Translations under genes and position numbers: made by a program | In this document: positions 18,197 through 28,054 of the stretch, in pieces | Numbering within the stretch: position 1 is the stretch's first letter | Layout of the letters: each line of letters starts with the position of its first letter | Assembly: GCF_000559025.1 (NCBI RefSeq) | Contig: NZ_JAAN01000013.1 | Coordinates: 1-64,000, forward strand | Direction: 5' to 3' | Source of the DNA: Luteimonas huabeiensis HB2 | GTDB lineage: Bacteria; Pseudomonadota; Gammaproteobacteria; Xanthomonadales; Xanthomonadaceae | DNA length: 64,000 bases | Notes under the pieces: model-generated | The model's input: the letters and a program-made list of their open reading frames with translations, nothing else | What the model was told of the DNA's origin: nothing | The model's database searches: none

Positions 18197-18448
18197 GCCC
18201 TCATCCGCCCCTTCGGGGCACCTTCTCCCGCAATGCGGGAGAAGGGCACCGGTCGCGGCGTGTCTGGAATCCCTCTTCCGTTTGCGGGAGAGGGGCAGGG
18301 GTGAGGGCAGAAAGTAGCGGCGGGGCCGGAAAAGCGCCCTCATCCGCCCCTTCGAGGCACCTTCTCCCGCAATGCGGGAGAAGGACACCGGTCGCGGTGT
18401 GTCTGGAACCCCTCTCCCGCTCGCGGGAGAGGGGCAGGGGTGAGGGCC
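18197..18448. repeat. Two tandem copies of a 139-bp REP/BIME-like double-hairpin unit
   Basis: The unit starting GCCCTCATCCGCCCCTTC at 18197 recurs at 18336. Each copy has a perfect hairpin with arms CTTCTCCCGCA/TGCGGGAGAAG and a second hairpin with arms CCTCTCCCGC/GCGGGAGAGG. The copies differ by a few substitutions. Related hairpins occur at 31240-31520, 38366-38500, 58085-58197 and 61157-61225. This fills most of the gap between the M61-like gene and pncB. Such elements can act as transcription attenuators or mRNA stabilisers. Confidence 0.85.
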
Positions 18449-18561
18449 GATGAGCGACCTGTCTCTCCGCGGGCGCAGGCGCGATTGCGCCCGGTGCCGC
18501 CGGGGTATGCCCCCGGGGCGCCAGGACGTAGTCTGTTGGCCCCCCGCCCGGATGCCCCCCC

Positions 18562-19749
18562 ATGCCGGTGATCCAGTCGCTGCTCGATACCGACCTGTAC
18601 AAGTTCACGATGATGCAGGCGGTGCTGCATCAGTACCCGGGCGCGCATGCCGAGTATCGGTTCAAGTGCCGCACGCCGGGCATCGACCTGGCGCGCTGGA
18701 TCGACCAGATCGACGGCGAGATCGACCGCCTGTGCAGCCTGCGCTTCACCGACGACGAGCTGGCGTACATGCGCGGCCTGCGCTTCGTGAAGTCCGATTT
18801 CGCGGATTTCCTCGGCCTGTTCCACCTCGACCGCAAGTACGTCGAGCTGCGGCCCTCGGCGACGGTGCCGGGCGAGATCGAGCTCGACATCCGCGGGCCG
18901 TGGCTGCACACGATCCTGTTCGAGGTGCCGCTGCTGGCGATCGTCAACGAGGTGTGGTTCCGCAACACCACCGCGCCGGACTTCGACGAGGGCGAGCGCC
19001 GGCTGCGCGCCAAGGCCGCGCTGCTGCGCGAGGCGCCCGGGTTCGAGCAGTGCCGGATCGCCGACTACGGCACCCGCCGGCGCTACTCGCGGCAGTGGCA
19101 CGGCCACATGCTGCCGCTGCTGCGCGAGGCGCTCGGCGCGCAGTTCGTCGGCACCAGCAACGTGCACTTCGCGCGCCTGTACGGGATGACCCCGCACGGG
19201 ACCATGGCGCACGAATGGCTGCAGGCGTTCCAGGCGCTGGGCCCGCGGCTGCGCGATTCGCAGGCCGCGGCGCTGGAATCCTGGGCGCGCGAGTACCGCG
19301 GCGACCTGGGCATCGCGCTGTCGGACGTGGTCGGGCTGGACGCGTTCCTGCGCGACTTCGACATGTACTTCTGCAAGCTGTTCGACGGCGTGCGCCACGA
19401 CTCCGGCGACCCGTTCGCCTGGGGCGAGCGCATCCTCGCGCACTACCGCGACAACCGCGTCGATCCGGCGAGCAAGATCCTGGTGTTCAGCGACGGGCTG
19501 GACATCGCCAAGGTCATGCGCCTGTACGACCACTTCCGCGGCCGCTGCCAGGTCGCCTTCGGCGTGGGCACCCACCTGACCAACGACCTCGGCCCGACCC
19601 CGCTCAACATCGTCATCAAGATGGTCCGCTGCAACGGCCAGCCGGTGGCCAAGCTCAGCGACTCGCCCGGCAAGAGCATGTGCGACGACCCGGGCTACCT
19701 GACCTACCTGCGGCAGGTCTTCGGCGTGCCCGCGGAGGCGGCGCCGTGA
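18562..19749 (+). CDS. pncB: Nicotinate phosphoribosyltransferase
   Basis: A 395-residue enzyme of NAD salvage that couples nicotinate and PRPP to nicotinate mononucleotide with ATP hydrolysis. The N-terminal [20 protein letters not shown] is the family signature. Further landmarks are the conserved [23 protein letters not shown], whose His is the phosphorylated residue in characterised members, then [14 protein letters not shown] and SDGLDIAKV near the phosphate-binding region, and [11 protein letters not shown] at the end. The length matches E. coli PncB (about 400). The peptide deformylase gene follows with a 4-nt overlap. The ATG at 18562 directly follows a C-rich tract without a clear Shine-Dalgarno. 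Confidence 0.95.
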   Translation: MPVIQSLLDTDLYKFTMMQAVLHQYPGAHAEYRFKCRTPGIDLARWIDQIDGEIDRLCSLRFTDDELAYMRGLRFVKSDFADFLGLFHLDRKYVELRPSATVPGEIELDIRGPWLHTILFEVPLLAIVNEVWFRNTTAPDFDEGERRLRAKAALLREAPGFEQCRIADYGTRRRYSRQWHGHMLPLLREALGAQFVGTSNVHFARLYGMTPHGTMAHEWLQAFQALGPRLRDSQAAALESWAREYRGDLGIALSDVVGLDAFLRDFDMYFCKLFDGVRHDSGDPFAWGERILAHYRDNRVDPASKILVFSDGLDIAKVMRLYDHFRGRCQVAFGVGTHLTNDLGPTPLNIVIKMVRCNGQPVAKLSDSPGKSMCDDPGYLTYLRQVFGVPAEAAP

Positions 19750-20276
19750 TCCGCCCGATCGTGCGCATGGGCGATCCGGTGCTGGTGCGGCCCGCGGCCC
19801 CGGTCGAGGCCTTCGACGACGCGCTGCGCGCGCTGGTCGCCGACATGTGGGAGACGATGGCCGCGGCCGGCGGGGTGGGGCTGGCCGCGCCGCAGGTGGG
19901 CGTGGGCCTGCAGGTCATGGTGTTCGGCTTCGACCGCGCCGAGCGCTATCCCGAGGCGCCGCCGGTGCCGCGCACGGTGCTGGTCAACCCCATCGTGGCG
20001 CCGCTGGACGAGGCGCGCGAGAGCGGCTGGGAAGGCTGCCTGTCGATCCCCGGCCTGCGCGGCTGGGTGCCGCGCTGGCGGCGCGTGCGCTGGCAGGGCT
20101 TCGACGCGGACGGTCGCGCGCTGCACGGCGAGGCCGAGGGCTTCCACGCCCGCGTGATCCAGCACGAGTTCGACCACCTGCAGGGCGTGCTGTACCCGAT
20201 GCGGATCGAGGACTTCGCCCGCTTCGGCTTCGCCGACGTGCTGTTTCCCGGGCGCGACGCGCAGGCCGCGCGCTGA
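19746..20276 (+). CDS. def: Peptide deformylase
   Basis: A 176-residue iron/zinc hydrolase that removes the formyl group from nascent proteins. All three signature motifs are present: [11 protein letters not shown] (residues about 38-48), EGCLSIPG with the metal Cys, and QHEFDHLQG with the two metal His and catalytic Glu. The start is the GTG at 19746, overlapping the pncB stop; the Met eight codons later would also fit the family. Many bacteria carry a second def next to fmt, so this pncB-linked copy may not be the only deformylase. It ends 44 bp from the convergent pyrF. Confidence 0.93.
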   Translation: MIRPIVRMGDPVLVRPAAPVEAFDDALRALVADMWETMAAAGGVGLAAPQVGVGLQVMVFGFDRAERYPEAPPVPRTVLVNPIVAPLDEARESGWEGCLSIPGLRGWVPRWRRVRWQGFDADGRALHGEAEGFHARVIQHEFDHLQGVLYPMRIEDFARFGFADVLFPGRDAQAAR

Positions 20277-20293
20277 TCGGTTCGCCGGCGCGC

Positions 20294-20314
20294 GCCGGCC
20301 GGCATCCGGCCGGC
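20294..20314. terminator. GC hairpin between convergent def and pyrF
   Basis: GCCGGCCGG-CAT-CCGGCCGGC forms a perfect 9-bp stem with a 3-nt loop in the only gap between two converging operons. It lacks a T-tract on either strand, so it may pause rather than terminate polymerase by itself. Confidence 0.4.
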
Positions 20315-20320
20315 TGACGC

Positions 20321-21154
20321 TCAGCGCGCGGCGTTGAGCGTGTCGCGCAGGCTGCGCGCGGCGGCGGCCGCGGCCTCGGCGTAGTCGTCGCCGGCCGAGG
20401 CGTACAGGATCGCGCGCGAGGAGCTCACCATCAGGCCGTTGCCGTCGGCGCTGCGCGCGTTGCGCACCACCGCCTCGGCGTCGCCGCCCTGGGCGCCGAC
20501 GCCCGGCACCAGCAGCGGCAGGTCGCCGACGATCGCGCGCACCTCGCGCAACTGCTCGGGCCAGGTCGCGCCGACCACCAGCGCGCAGTTGCCGTGGCCG
20601 TTCCAGTCGCGGGCGACGGTCTCGGCCACGTGCTGGTAGAGCGGGCGGGTGCGGCCGCCGTCGGCGGCCACGGCGAGGTCCTGCAGGTCGCCGGCGCCCG
20701 GGTTCGAGGTGCGGCACAGGATCACCACGCCGCGCTCGGCGCGGTCGAGGAAGGGCTGCACCGAATCGCGGCCGAGGTAGGGATTGACCGTCGCCGCGTC
20801 GGCGCCGTAGCGGTCGAATGCCTCGATCGCGTAGCGCTGCGCGGTGGAGCCGATGTCGCCGCGCTTGGCGTCCAGGATCACCGGCACGCCAGGGTGCGCG
20901 GCGTGCAGGTGGGCGATCAGGCGGGCCAGCGCGTCCTCGGCGCCCAGCGCGGCGAAGTGCGCGATCTGCGGCTTGAACGCGCAGGCGTATTCGGCGGTGG
21001 CGTCGGCGATGTCGCGGCAGAACGCGAACACGGCGTCCGGGTCGCCGGCCAGGCGCGCCGGGAACTTTGCCGGTTCCGGATCGAGGCCGACGCAGACCAG
21101 GGTGCCGGCGTCGCGCCAGCGCGCGTGCAGCGCCTGCATGAAGGTGGGCGTCAT
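20321..21154 (-). CDS. pyrF: Orotidine 5'-phosphate decarboxylase
   Basis: A 277-residue enzyme that decarboxylates OMP to UMP, the last step of de novo pyrimidine nucleotide synthesis. It belongs to the longer group-2 subfamily. Visible motifs are LVCVGLDPEP at the substrate phosphate region, FKPQIAHFAA, and the catalytic VILDAKRGDIGSTAQRYA, containing Asp-Lys-x-x-Asp. Further on are TVNPYLGRDSVQPF and VGATWPEQ. The Met at 21154 starts the conserved protein; upstream in-frame codons give an Arg-rich tail absent from the family. The kinase-like gene lies 10 bp upstream on the same strand, indicating co-transcription. Confidence 0.95.
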   Translation of the reverse strand: MTPTFMQALHARWRDAGTLVCVGLDPEPAKFPARLAGDPDAVFAFCRDIADATAEYACAFKPQIAHFAALGAEDALARLIAHLHAAHPGVPVILDAKRGDIGSTAQRYAIEAFDRYGADAATVNPYLGRDSVQPFLDRAERGVVILCRTSNPGAGDLQDLAVAADGGRTRPLYQHVAETVARDWNGHGNCALVVGATWPEQLREVRAIVGDLPLLVPGVGAQGGDAEAVVRNARSADGNGLMVSSSRAILYASAGDDYAEAAAAAARSLRDTLNAAR

Positions 21155-21164
21155 GGGCAATGCC

Positions 21165-21752
21165 TCAGGTGGCGACGGTGGGTCCGTCGCCGGGCGGAGC
21201 CGCCGGCGACGGCGCGCGGAGGGCCTCGACGATGGCATCGACCGACGCATCGACCGGCCGCGCGCCGTCGAGCGCGACCACCGGGCAGGGCAGGGTCTTC
21301 AGCCAGCGCTCGTGCATCGCGCGGCTGCGCATCTCCGGGCCGGCGGTCTCGTAGCGGGCGGCCCAGTCCATGAACTCGCGATGGTGCTCGGCCAGGTCGC
21401 CGCCGGGGGCGATGCGCTCGCCGTAGCGCGCGCGCTCGCGCGCGCGCAGGCGGCGCATGCGCTCGGCATCGTCGAGCGACAGGAACACCGCCAGGGTGAA
21501 GCGGCCGACGAAGACGTCGCCCCAGCTCACCAGCGAACCGGTCAGGATCCAGCCGTCGCGGTCGCGGATCCGCCGCTCGATCGCCGCGATGCGCTCGGCG
21601 GGCGTGTGCTTCTGGGTGTAGGGCGGGTCGGTCCGCTTCCAGTAGACGTCGTCGACGTCCACGTGGCGAAGCGCCAGGCGCGCGGCCAGCGCGGCGCCGA
21701 GGGTGGTGGTGCCGCTGCCGGACGCGCCGAAGACGTGGATGCGATGGGTCAT
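21165..21752 (-). CDS. P-loop nucleotide kinase-like protein
   Basis: A 195-residue ATPase/kinase-like protein. The Walker A loop GASGSGTTT is at residues 9-17 and an adenylate/shikimate-kinase-type HVDVDDVYWK follows. RDGWILTGSL is the likely Walker B region, and the Arg-rich lid RMRRLRARERARYG resembles NMP-kinase lids. The substrate is not identifiable; annotated relatives are called adenylate kinase-like or AAA-family. It lies between ettA and pyrF on the same strand, with 10 bp to pyrF, so it probably belongs to the pyrF transcript. Confidence 0.78.
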   Translation of the reverse strand: MTHRIHVFGASGSGTTTLGAALAARLALRHVDVDDVYWKRTDPPYTQKHTPAERIAAIERRIRDRDGWILTGSLVSWGDVFVGRFTLAVFLSLDDAERMRRLRARERARYGERIAPGGDLAEHHREFMDWAARYETAGPEMRSRAMHERWLKTLPCPVVALDGARPVDASVDAIVEALRAPSPAAPPGDGPTVAT

Positions 21753-21762
21753 GGCCGGTACC

Positions 21763-21790
21763 GGCGGCCCCCGGCGCGCCGGGGGCCGCC
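21763..21790. terminator. 28-bp perfect palindrome between ettA and the kinase gene
   Basis: The arm GGCGGCCCCCGGCG is followed directly by its exact complement, giving a 14-bp perfect inverted repeat. It sits 6 nt from the ettA stop on the transcribed (-) side. No T-tract follows, so it is more likely a partial terminator or mRNA 3'-end stabiliser than a full intrinsic terminator. Confidence 0.5.
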
Positions 21791-21796
21791 CTCGCC

Positions 21797-23458
<1,662 letters not shown>

Positions 23459-23533
23459 GGGGGCTCCGGAGGGGCGTGGCCTGGGCGCCCGCCGGCCTGG
23501 ACAGGGGCGGGGAGGGGCAGGCGGGGATGCGCC

Positions 23534-23539
23534 ATTGTA
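23534..23539 (-). promoter_or_regulatory. Putative ettA -10 box
   Basis: Read on the minus strand, this hexamer is TACAAT, one base from the consensus, in otherwise very GC-rich DNA and 76 nt upstream of the ettA start. A good -35 is not obvious. Confidence 0.45.
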
Positions 23540-23565
23540 GCGTAGCCGCCGCGTCCGGCCGGCCC

Positions 23566-24021
23566 TCAGCCGCCGCCGGCGACCACCGCCAGCGCGCCAT
23601 CGGCGTTGAACGCCAGACCGTAGGAGCCGGGCACCAGGGGGAGTTCCCGTGCGGCCCCGGGCAGCGCGGCGTGCAGCGCCGCGTAGGCTGCCGCCGCCCC
23701 CCGCCGCCACGCATCCACCGGCCCGATCAGCAGTGCCGGGCCCGGCGCTCCGGAGACGTACCCGGCCGCGCGCAGCAAGCCGACGGCAGCCTCGATGCCG
23801 GAGGGTGAGACCGGGACGAGGGTAGGCGAGGCGCGAGACAGGCAAAGTGCGAATGCGCGCGCACCCGGCAGTGGCGCGGCTAGGCCCAGGCAGGGGCCGA
23901 GCCGGGAGAAGCGCAGGCCGACGACTGCGCGGCGCCCGCACGGCGGCGTTAGCGCGGCCACCGCCCACTGGCGCTCCCCGATCGCCAGTGGATCCGTGGC
24001 GGGGGCGAAGGCGTAGGGCAT
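23566..24021 (-). CDS. Protein of unknown function
   Basis: A 151-residue frame starting at ATG 24021, preceded by GAGAAG; a further in-frame ATG at 24057 lacks a ribosome binding site. The product begins MPYAFAPATDPLAIGERQW, is rich in Ala and Gly, has one Trp-Arg-Arg segment (VDAWRRGAAAAYAALH) and no recognisable motif or signal peptide. It lies between ettA (same strand) and glyA (divergent). Codon use resembles the neighbours, and no opposing frame explains the region better. I do not recognise a family, so this is a hypothetical protein. Confidence 0.5.
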   Translation of the reverse strand: MPYAFAPATDPLAIGERQWAVAALTPPCGRRAVVGLRFSRLGPCLGLAAPLPGARAFALCLSRASPTLVPVSPSGIEAAVGLLRAAGYVSGAPGPALLIGPVDAWRRGAAAAYAALHAALPGAARELPLVPGSYGLAFNADGALAVVAGGG

Positions 24022-24093
24022 GGGATCTTCTCGATGGGCGACGCGAAATGTTGGCATGGCTGGCCGAGCGGTCCGCCGCTGTCAGCGGCGCGC

Positions 24094-24099
24094 TAGAAT
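24094..24099 (+). promoter_or_regulatory. Putative glyA -10 box
   Basis: TAGAAT at 24094-24099 lies 40 nt upstream of the glyA ATG in otherwise GC-rich DNA. The same GCTAGAAT context recurs ahead of the FMN riboswitch. No strong -35 is visible. Confidence 0.45.
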
Positions 24100-24138
24100 C
24101 GCGGTCTTTCCCGGCCCTGCCGTCTTCTGGAGCGAGCG

Positions 24139-25407
24139 ATGTTCCCGCGCGATGCCCGTATCGAAGGTTACGACCCTGAACTGGCTGCGGCCATCGCCTC
24201 GGAGGCCCGCCGCCAGGAGGACCACGTCGAGCTGATCGCCTCGGAGAACTACGCCAGCCCCCGGGTCATGGAAGCGCAGGGCAGCCAGCTGACCAACAAG
24301 TACGCGGAAGGCTACCCGGGCAAGCGCTACTACGGCGGCTGCGAGTACGTGGACGTGGCCGAGCAGCTGGCCATCGACCGCGCGAAGCGGCTGTTCGGCG
24401 CCGACTACGCCAACGTGCAGCCGCACTCCGGCTCGCAGGCCAACCAGGCCGTGTACCTGGCCCTGCTGCAGCCGGGCGACAAGATCCTCGGCATGTCGCT
24501 GGCCCACGGCGGGCACCTCACCCACGGCGCCCGGGTCAACGCCTCGGGCAAGCTGTTCGAGGCGGTCCAGTACGGGGTGAACGACCAGGGTCTGATCGAC
24601 TACGACGAAGTCGAGCGGCTGGCGCTGGAGCACAGGCCGAAGATGGTGGTCGCCGGTTTCTCGGCCTACTCGCGCCACGTCGACTGGGCGCGCTTCCGCG
24701 CCATCGCCGACCAGGTCGGCGCCTGGCTGTTCGTGGACATGGCGCACGTGGCCGGCCTGGTCGCCGCCGGCGTCTACCCGGACCCGGTGCCGCACGCGCA
24801 CGTGGTCACCTCGACCACCCACAAGACCCTGCGTGGCCCGCGCGGCGGGATCATCGTGGCTGGCCGCGCGGGCGCTGGCGAGGCGTTCGACGAGATCGTC
24901 AAGAAGCTGCAGTCGGTCGTGTTCCCCGGCATCCAGGGCGGCCCGCTGATGCACGTCATCGCCGCTAAGGCGGTGGCCTTCAAGGAAGCGCTGGAGCCGG
25001 AGTTCAAGACCTACCAGGCGCAGGTGGTGGCCAACGCGCGGGCGATGGCGAAGACCATCGTCGAGCGCGGCTACCGGATCGTCTCCGGCGGCACCGACAA
25101 CCACCTGATGCTGGTGGACATGATCGGCAAGGGGGTGACCGGCAAGGCGGCCGAGGAAGCGCTGGGCCGCGCCCACATCACCGTCAACAAGAACGCCGTG
25201 CCCAACGACCCGCAGAAGCCGTTCGTGACCTCCGGCCTGCGCATCGGCACCCCGGCGGTGACCACCCGCGGCTACCTCGAAGCCGACTGCGTGGAACTGG
25301 CTGACTGGATCTGCGACGTGCTCGACGCGCCCGAGGACGAGGCGGTCATCGCCCGCGTCCGCGAGGCAGTGACCGCGCAGTGCCGCAAGTATCCGGTGTA
25401 TGGCTAA
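24139..25407 (+). CDS. glyA: Serine hydroxymethyltransferase
   Basis: A 422-residue PLP enzyme converting serine and tetrahydrofolate to glycine and 5,10-methylene-tetrahydrofolate, the main one-carbon source for purines, thymidylate and methionine. Motifs present are [41 protein letters not shown], and the PLP lysine region [17 protein letters not shown]. Length and both termini match the family. It leads the block glyA-nrdR-ribD, an order common in Xanthomonads. The gap to nrdR is filled by a G-run heptamer element. A -10-like TAGAAT sits 40 nt upstream. Confidence 0.98.
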   Translation: MFPRDARIEGYDPELAAAIASEARRQEDHVELIASENYASPRVMEAQGSQLTNKYAEGYPGKRYYGGCEYVDVAEQLAIDRAKRLFGADYANVQPHSGSQANQAVYLALLQPGDKILGMSLAHGGHLTHGARVNASGKLFEAVQYGVNDQGLIDYDEVERLALEHRPKMVVAGFSAYSRHVDWARFRAIADQVGAWLFVDMAHVAGLVAAGVYPDPVPHAHVVTSTTHKTLRGPRGGIIVAGRAGAGEAFDEIVKKLQSVVFPGIQGGPLMHVIAAKAVAFKEALEPEFKTYQAQVVANARAMAKTIVERGYRIVSGGTDNHLMLVDMIGKGVTGKAAEEALGRAHITVNKNAVPNDPQKPFVTSGLRIGTPAVTTRGYLEADCVELADWICDVLDAPEDEAVIARVREAVTAQCRKYPVYG

Positions 25408-25413
25408 GACCAC

Positions 25414-25519
25414 GGGACTCGGGACTCGGGACTCGGGACTCGGCGAAGCGCCGGGTCCGCGCCGCGTCGCCGAGGCTGCGCTTTTTCCCGAGTCCCGAGT
25501 CCCGGGTCCCGAGTCCCGG
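25414..25519. repeat. Inverted GGGACTC heptamer element between glyA and nrdR
   Basis: Four head-to-tail copies of GGGACTC start at 25414. After about 50 bp of unrelated sequence, four to five copies of the complement (GAGTCCC, one variant GGGTCCC) run to 25519. The two arms can pair as one long hairpin in RNA, and each arm has four G-runs able to form a quadruplex on one strand. Quadruplex-prone GGG heptamers are known to be enriched in Xanthomonas (from memory). The right edge contributes GGAAG, the nrdR ribosome binding site. Confidence 0.85.
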
Positions 25520-25527
25520 AAGCGCTG

Positions 25528-26061
25528 ATGCACTGCCCCTTCTGCCAGCACACCGACACCCGCGTGATCGATTCGCGCGTGTCCGAGGACGGCGCCACCA
25601 TCCGCCGCCGGCGCGAGTGCGAGGCCTGCGGGGAGCGCTTCTCGACCCTCGAGACCATCGAGCTGAAGCTGCCGGCGATCATCAAGTCCGACGGCCGTCG
25701 CGAGCAGTTCGACGCCCGGAAGCTGCGGGTCGGCTTCGACCGCGCGCTGCAGAAGCGGCCGGTGTCGGAGGAACAGATCGAGGCGGCGGTGCGCGCGGTG
25801 GTGCACGCGGTGCGCATGAGCGGCGAGCGCGAGCTGCCCTCGATCCGGGTCGGCGAGTTCGTGATGGCCGAGCTGCGCAAGCTCGACCACGTCGCCTACG
25901 TGCGCTTCGCCTCGGTGTACCGCGCGTTCGAGGACGTGGCCGACTTCCGCGAGGAGCTCGACCGGCTCGAGCGCGACCTGCCCGGCGAGGCGCAGCTGCC
26001 GCTGCTCGGCGGCGAGCTGGTGCCCTTCGCCAAGCCGCCGGACCGGCGCGGGCGCCGGTGA
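25528..26061 (+). CDS. nrdR: Ribonucleotide reductase transcriptional repressor NrdR
   Basis: A 177-residue zinc-finger/ATP-cone repressor that senses ATP/dATP and blocks transcription of ribonucleotide reductase genes at NrdR boxes. The N-terminal zinc ribbon is complete (MHCPFCQ, then CEACGERF). The ATP-cone follows ([20 protein letters not shown]), and [14 protein letters not shown] is the conserved end of the cone. The tail after residue 150 is a little longer than in E. coli (149 residues). The start codon is fixed by the zinc-finger Cys at residue 3. It is placed between glyA and ribD as in many gammaproteobacteria. Confidence 0.97.
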   Translation: MHCPFCQHTDTRVIDSRVSEDGATIRRRRECEACGERFSTLETIELKLPAIIKSDGRREQFDARKLRVGFDRALQKRPVSEEQIEAAVRAVVHAVRMSGERELPSIRVGEFVMAELRKLDHVAYVRFASVYRAFEDVADFREELDRLERDLPGEAQLPLLGGELVPFAKPPDRRGRR

Positions 26062-26092
26062 GGTGCGGCATCCGCGCGAGGCGGGACGCGCG

Positions 26093-28054
26093 ATGAGCGC
26101 GTTCGCCTTCTCCGCCGCCGACCATGCCCGCATGGCCCGGGCCCTGGCGCTCGCCGAGCGCGGCGCCTGGACCACCCGGCCGAACCCGATGGTGGGCTGC
26201 GTGCTGGTCCGCGACGGCGAGGTCGTGGGCGAAGGCTGGCACCAGCGCCAGGGCGGGCCGCACGCGGAGGTGTTCGCGCTGCGCGAGGCCGGCGAGCGCG
26301 CGCGCGGCGCGACCGCCTACGTGACCCTGGAACCCTGCGCCCATACCGGCCGCACCGGCCCGTGCGCGGACGCGCTGCTCGAGGCGGGGGTGGCGCGCGT
26401 GGTCGCGGCCATGCGCGATCCGTTCCCGCAGGTCGACGGCGCCGGCTTCGAGCGCCTGCGCGCGGCCGGGGTGGAGGTCGCCTGGGGGCTGATGGAGGCG
26501 CAGGCGCGCGCGCTGAACCGCGCCTACCTGTCGCGGCTGGAGCGCGGCCGGCCGTGGCTGCGGCTCAAGCTGGCCTGCAGCCTCGACGGCCGCACCGCGA
26601 TGGCCGACGGCGATTCCAAGTGGATCAGCGGCGCCGCCTCGCGCGCCGACGTGATGCGCTGGCGCGCGCGCAGCGGGGCGATCCTGACCGGTCGCGGCAC
26701 CGTGCTCGCCGACGATCCCGCGCTGACCGTGCGGCTGGCGCCGGAGGCGCCGTTCGTGCCGCCGCTGCGCGTGGTGATGGATGCCCGGCTGTCGTCGCTG
26801 TCGCGCGCGCGCATCCGCGATGCCTCGGCGCCCACCCTGTACCTGCACGCCGGGGACGCGGCGGTGCCGGAGGGCGTGGCCATCGAGCACGCCGCGCTGC
26901 CTGTCCGCGACGGCGGACTGGACCTGCATGCCGCGCTCGCGCTGCTGGCCGCGCGCGGCATCGGCGAGGTCCAGGTCGAGGCCGGCCCGGTGCTGTCCGG
27001 GGCCTGGCTGCGCGCGGGCCTGGTCGACGAACTGCTGCTCTACATGGCGCCGGTGCTGCTGGGCGAGCGCCGGCGGGAGCGCCGGCGCCGGGCCGCGGAT
27101 GAACCGCCGCAACGCATCGTCCCGCCGGGCGTCGGGCGCGGGCGCGCGGCGTTGCTAGAATGCGCGCGCCGGTTCGCCGGCGGTTTTCCCAACGAATGTC
27201 TTCAGGGCGGGGTGGAAGTCCCCACCGGCGGTAGGCGCGGCGACGCGCGAGCCCGCGAGCGCTGCCGGCGACGCCGGCAGGTCAGCAGACCCGGTCGGAG
27301 TCCGGGGCCGACGGTCACAGTCCGGATGCGAGAAGACGACCAGCGCGCGGCGCGGACCGCGCGCGCCGTCGCGTCCGGACGCATTCCCCACCGATCGTTG
27401 ACCGTGCGGGCATTCCCGCCGGAGGGAGTAGGACGGATGTTCACCGGATTGATCGAAGGCGTCGGCCGGCTGCTGGCCGTGGAGCCGCGCGGCGGCGACG
27501 CGCGGCTGCGCATCGCCGTCGGCACGCTGCCGTTCGCCGACGCGGCGCTGGGCGAGAGCATCGCCGTCAACGGCGTCTGCCTCACCGTGGTCGCCTTCGA
27601 CGCCGGCGCCTTCGAGGCCGATGCCTCCAGCGAGACCCTGGCGCTGACCACGCTCGGCGCGCTGGCGCCCGGGCGGCCGCTGAACCTGGAGCGCGCGATG
27701 CGGCCCACCGACCGCCTCGGCGGGCATCTGGTCAGCGGCCACGTCGACGGCGTCGGCCGGGTGGAATCGGTGCGCGAGGACGCGCGCGCGCAGCGCTGGC
27801 GCTTCGCCGCGCCGCCCGGGCTGCTGCGTTACGTCGCCCACAAGGGCTCGATCTGCGTCGATGGCGTGAGCCTGACCGTCAACGCGGTCGATGCCGGCGG
27901 CTTCGAGGTCGCGCTGGTGCCGCACACGCTCGCCCACACCGCCTTCTTCGCGACCGCGATCGGCGATCCGGTCAACCTGGAGGCGGACCTGGTGGCGCGC
28001 TACGTCGAGCGCCTGCTGGCGGCGCGGCAGGATGCGGCGGAGGACGCGGCATGA
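26093..28054 (+). CDS. ribD: RibD (deaminase/reductase) with missing C-terminus, frame open through the FMN riboswitch into ribE
   Basis: From ATG 26093 the product is a bifunctional riboflavin enzyme. It has the deaminase domain with zinc motif [13 protein letters not shown] and [11 protein letters not shown], then the reductase domain ([66 protein letters not shown]). Homology stops at about residue 324 (nucleotide 27065), roughly 40-45 residues before the usual end. An Arg-rich stretch follows and no stop occurs in this frame until 28052-28054, the ribE stop. The literal product would be 653 residues: RibD, a linker read from the aptamer, then riboflavin synthase. Other frames close at 27102 and 27158 but do not restore the family end, so a simple frameshift does not repair it. 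The functional RibD boundary is uncertain. Confidence 0.75.
   Translation: MSAFAFSAADHARMARALALAERGAWTTRPNPMVGCVLVRDGEVVGEGWHQRQGGPHAEVFALREAGERARGATAYVTLEPCAHTGRTGPCADALLEAGVARVVAAMRDPFPQVDGAGFERLRAAGVEVAWGLMEAQARALNRAYLSRLERGRPWLRLKLACSLDGRTAMADGDSKWISGAASRADVMRWRARSGAILTGRGTVLADDPALTVRLAPEAPFVPPLRVVMDARLSSLSRARIRDASAPTLYLHAGDAAVPEGVAIEHAALPVRDGGLDLHAALALLAARGIGEVQVEAGPVLSGAWLRAGLVDELLLYMAPVLLGERRRERRRRAADEPPQRIVPPGVGRGRAALLECARRFAGGFPNECLQGGVEVPTGGRRGDARARERCRRRRQVSRPGRSPGPTVTVRMREDDQRAARTARAVASGRIPHRSLTVRAFPPEGVGRMFTGLIEGVGRLLAVEPRGGDARLRIAVGTLPFADAALGESIAVNGVCLTVVAFDAGAFEADASSETLALTTLGALAPGRPLNLERAMRPTDRLGGHLVSGHVDGVGRVESVREDARAQRWRFAAPPGLLRYVAHKGSICVDGVSLTVNAVDAGGFEVALVPHTLAHTAFFATAIGDPVNLEADLVARYVERLLAARQDAAEDAA
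27153..27161 (+). promoter_or_regulatory. Putative extended -10 promoter of the ribE operon
   Basis: TGC-TAGAAT is an extended -10 (TG at 27153-27154, hexamer 27156-27161). Predicted transcription would start near 27168, about 30 nt before the first riboswitch helix. It gives ribE-ribB-ribH-nusB their own riboswitch-controlled transcript, separate from ribD. Confidence 0.55.
27198..27337 (+). promoter_or_regulatory. FMN riboswitch (RFN element)
   Basis: The conserved aptamer is recognisable: GGGCGGGGTGGAAGTCCCC, then ACCGGCGGTAG, GAGCCCGCGAGCG, GGTCAGCAGACCCGGT, and GTCCGGGGCCGACGG with CAGTCCGGATG. Helix P1 pairs GTCTTC (27198-27203) with GAAGAC (27332-27337). The roughly 100 nt to the ribE start include a strong GC hairpin (27345-27370 region) and a small GCGGG/CCCGC hairpin just before the GGAGGGAG ribosome binding site. 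That layout is compatible with FMN-dependent control of transcription or of ribE translation. The aptamer lies wholly inside the open ribD frame. Confidence 0.95.
27437..28054 (+). CDS. ribE: Riboflavin synthase, alpha subunit
   Basis: A 205-residue enzyme that dismutates two 6,7-dimethyl-8-ribityllumazine molecules into riboflavin and a pyrimidine product. It is called ribC in E. coli usage. It has the canonical start [12 protein letters not shown] and two homologous barrels: [13 protein letters not shown] with [12 protein letters not shown] in the first, and [15 protein letters not shown] with LVPHTLAHT in the second. ATG 27437 follows GGAGGGAG. Expression should be repressed by FMN through the upstream riboswitch. 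The ribB start overlaps its stop by 4 nt. The same frame is open upstream into ribD. Confidence 0.96.
   Translation: MFTGLIEGVGRLLAVEPRGGDARLRIAVGTLPFADAALGESIAVNGVCLTVVAFDAGAFEADASSETLALTTLGALAPGRPLNLERAMRPTDRLGGHLVSGHVDGVGRVESVREDARAQRWRFAAPPGLLRYVAHKGSICVDGVSLTVNAVDAGGFEVALVPHTLAHTAFFATAIGDPVNLEADLVARYVERLLAARQDAAEDAA

Noticed and set aside
27061-27158. Single-base sequencing error restoring a normal ribD end
   Set aside because: The other two frames end at 27102 and 27158 but encode no RibD-like C-terminus, so one indel cannot explain it. A larger assembly error remains possible.
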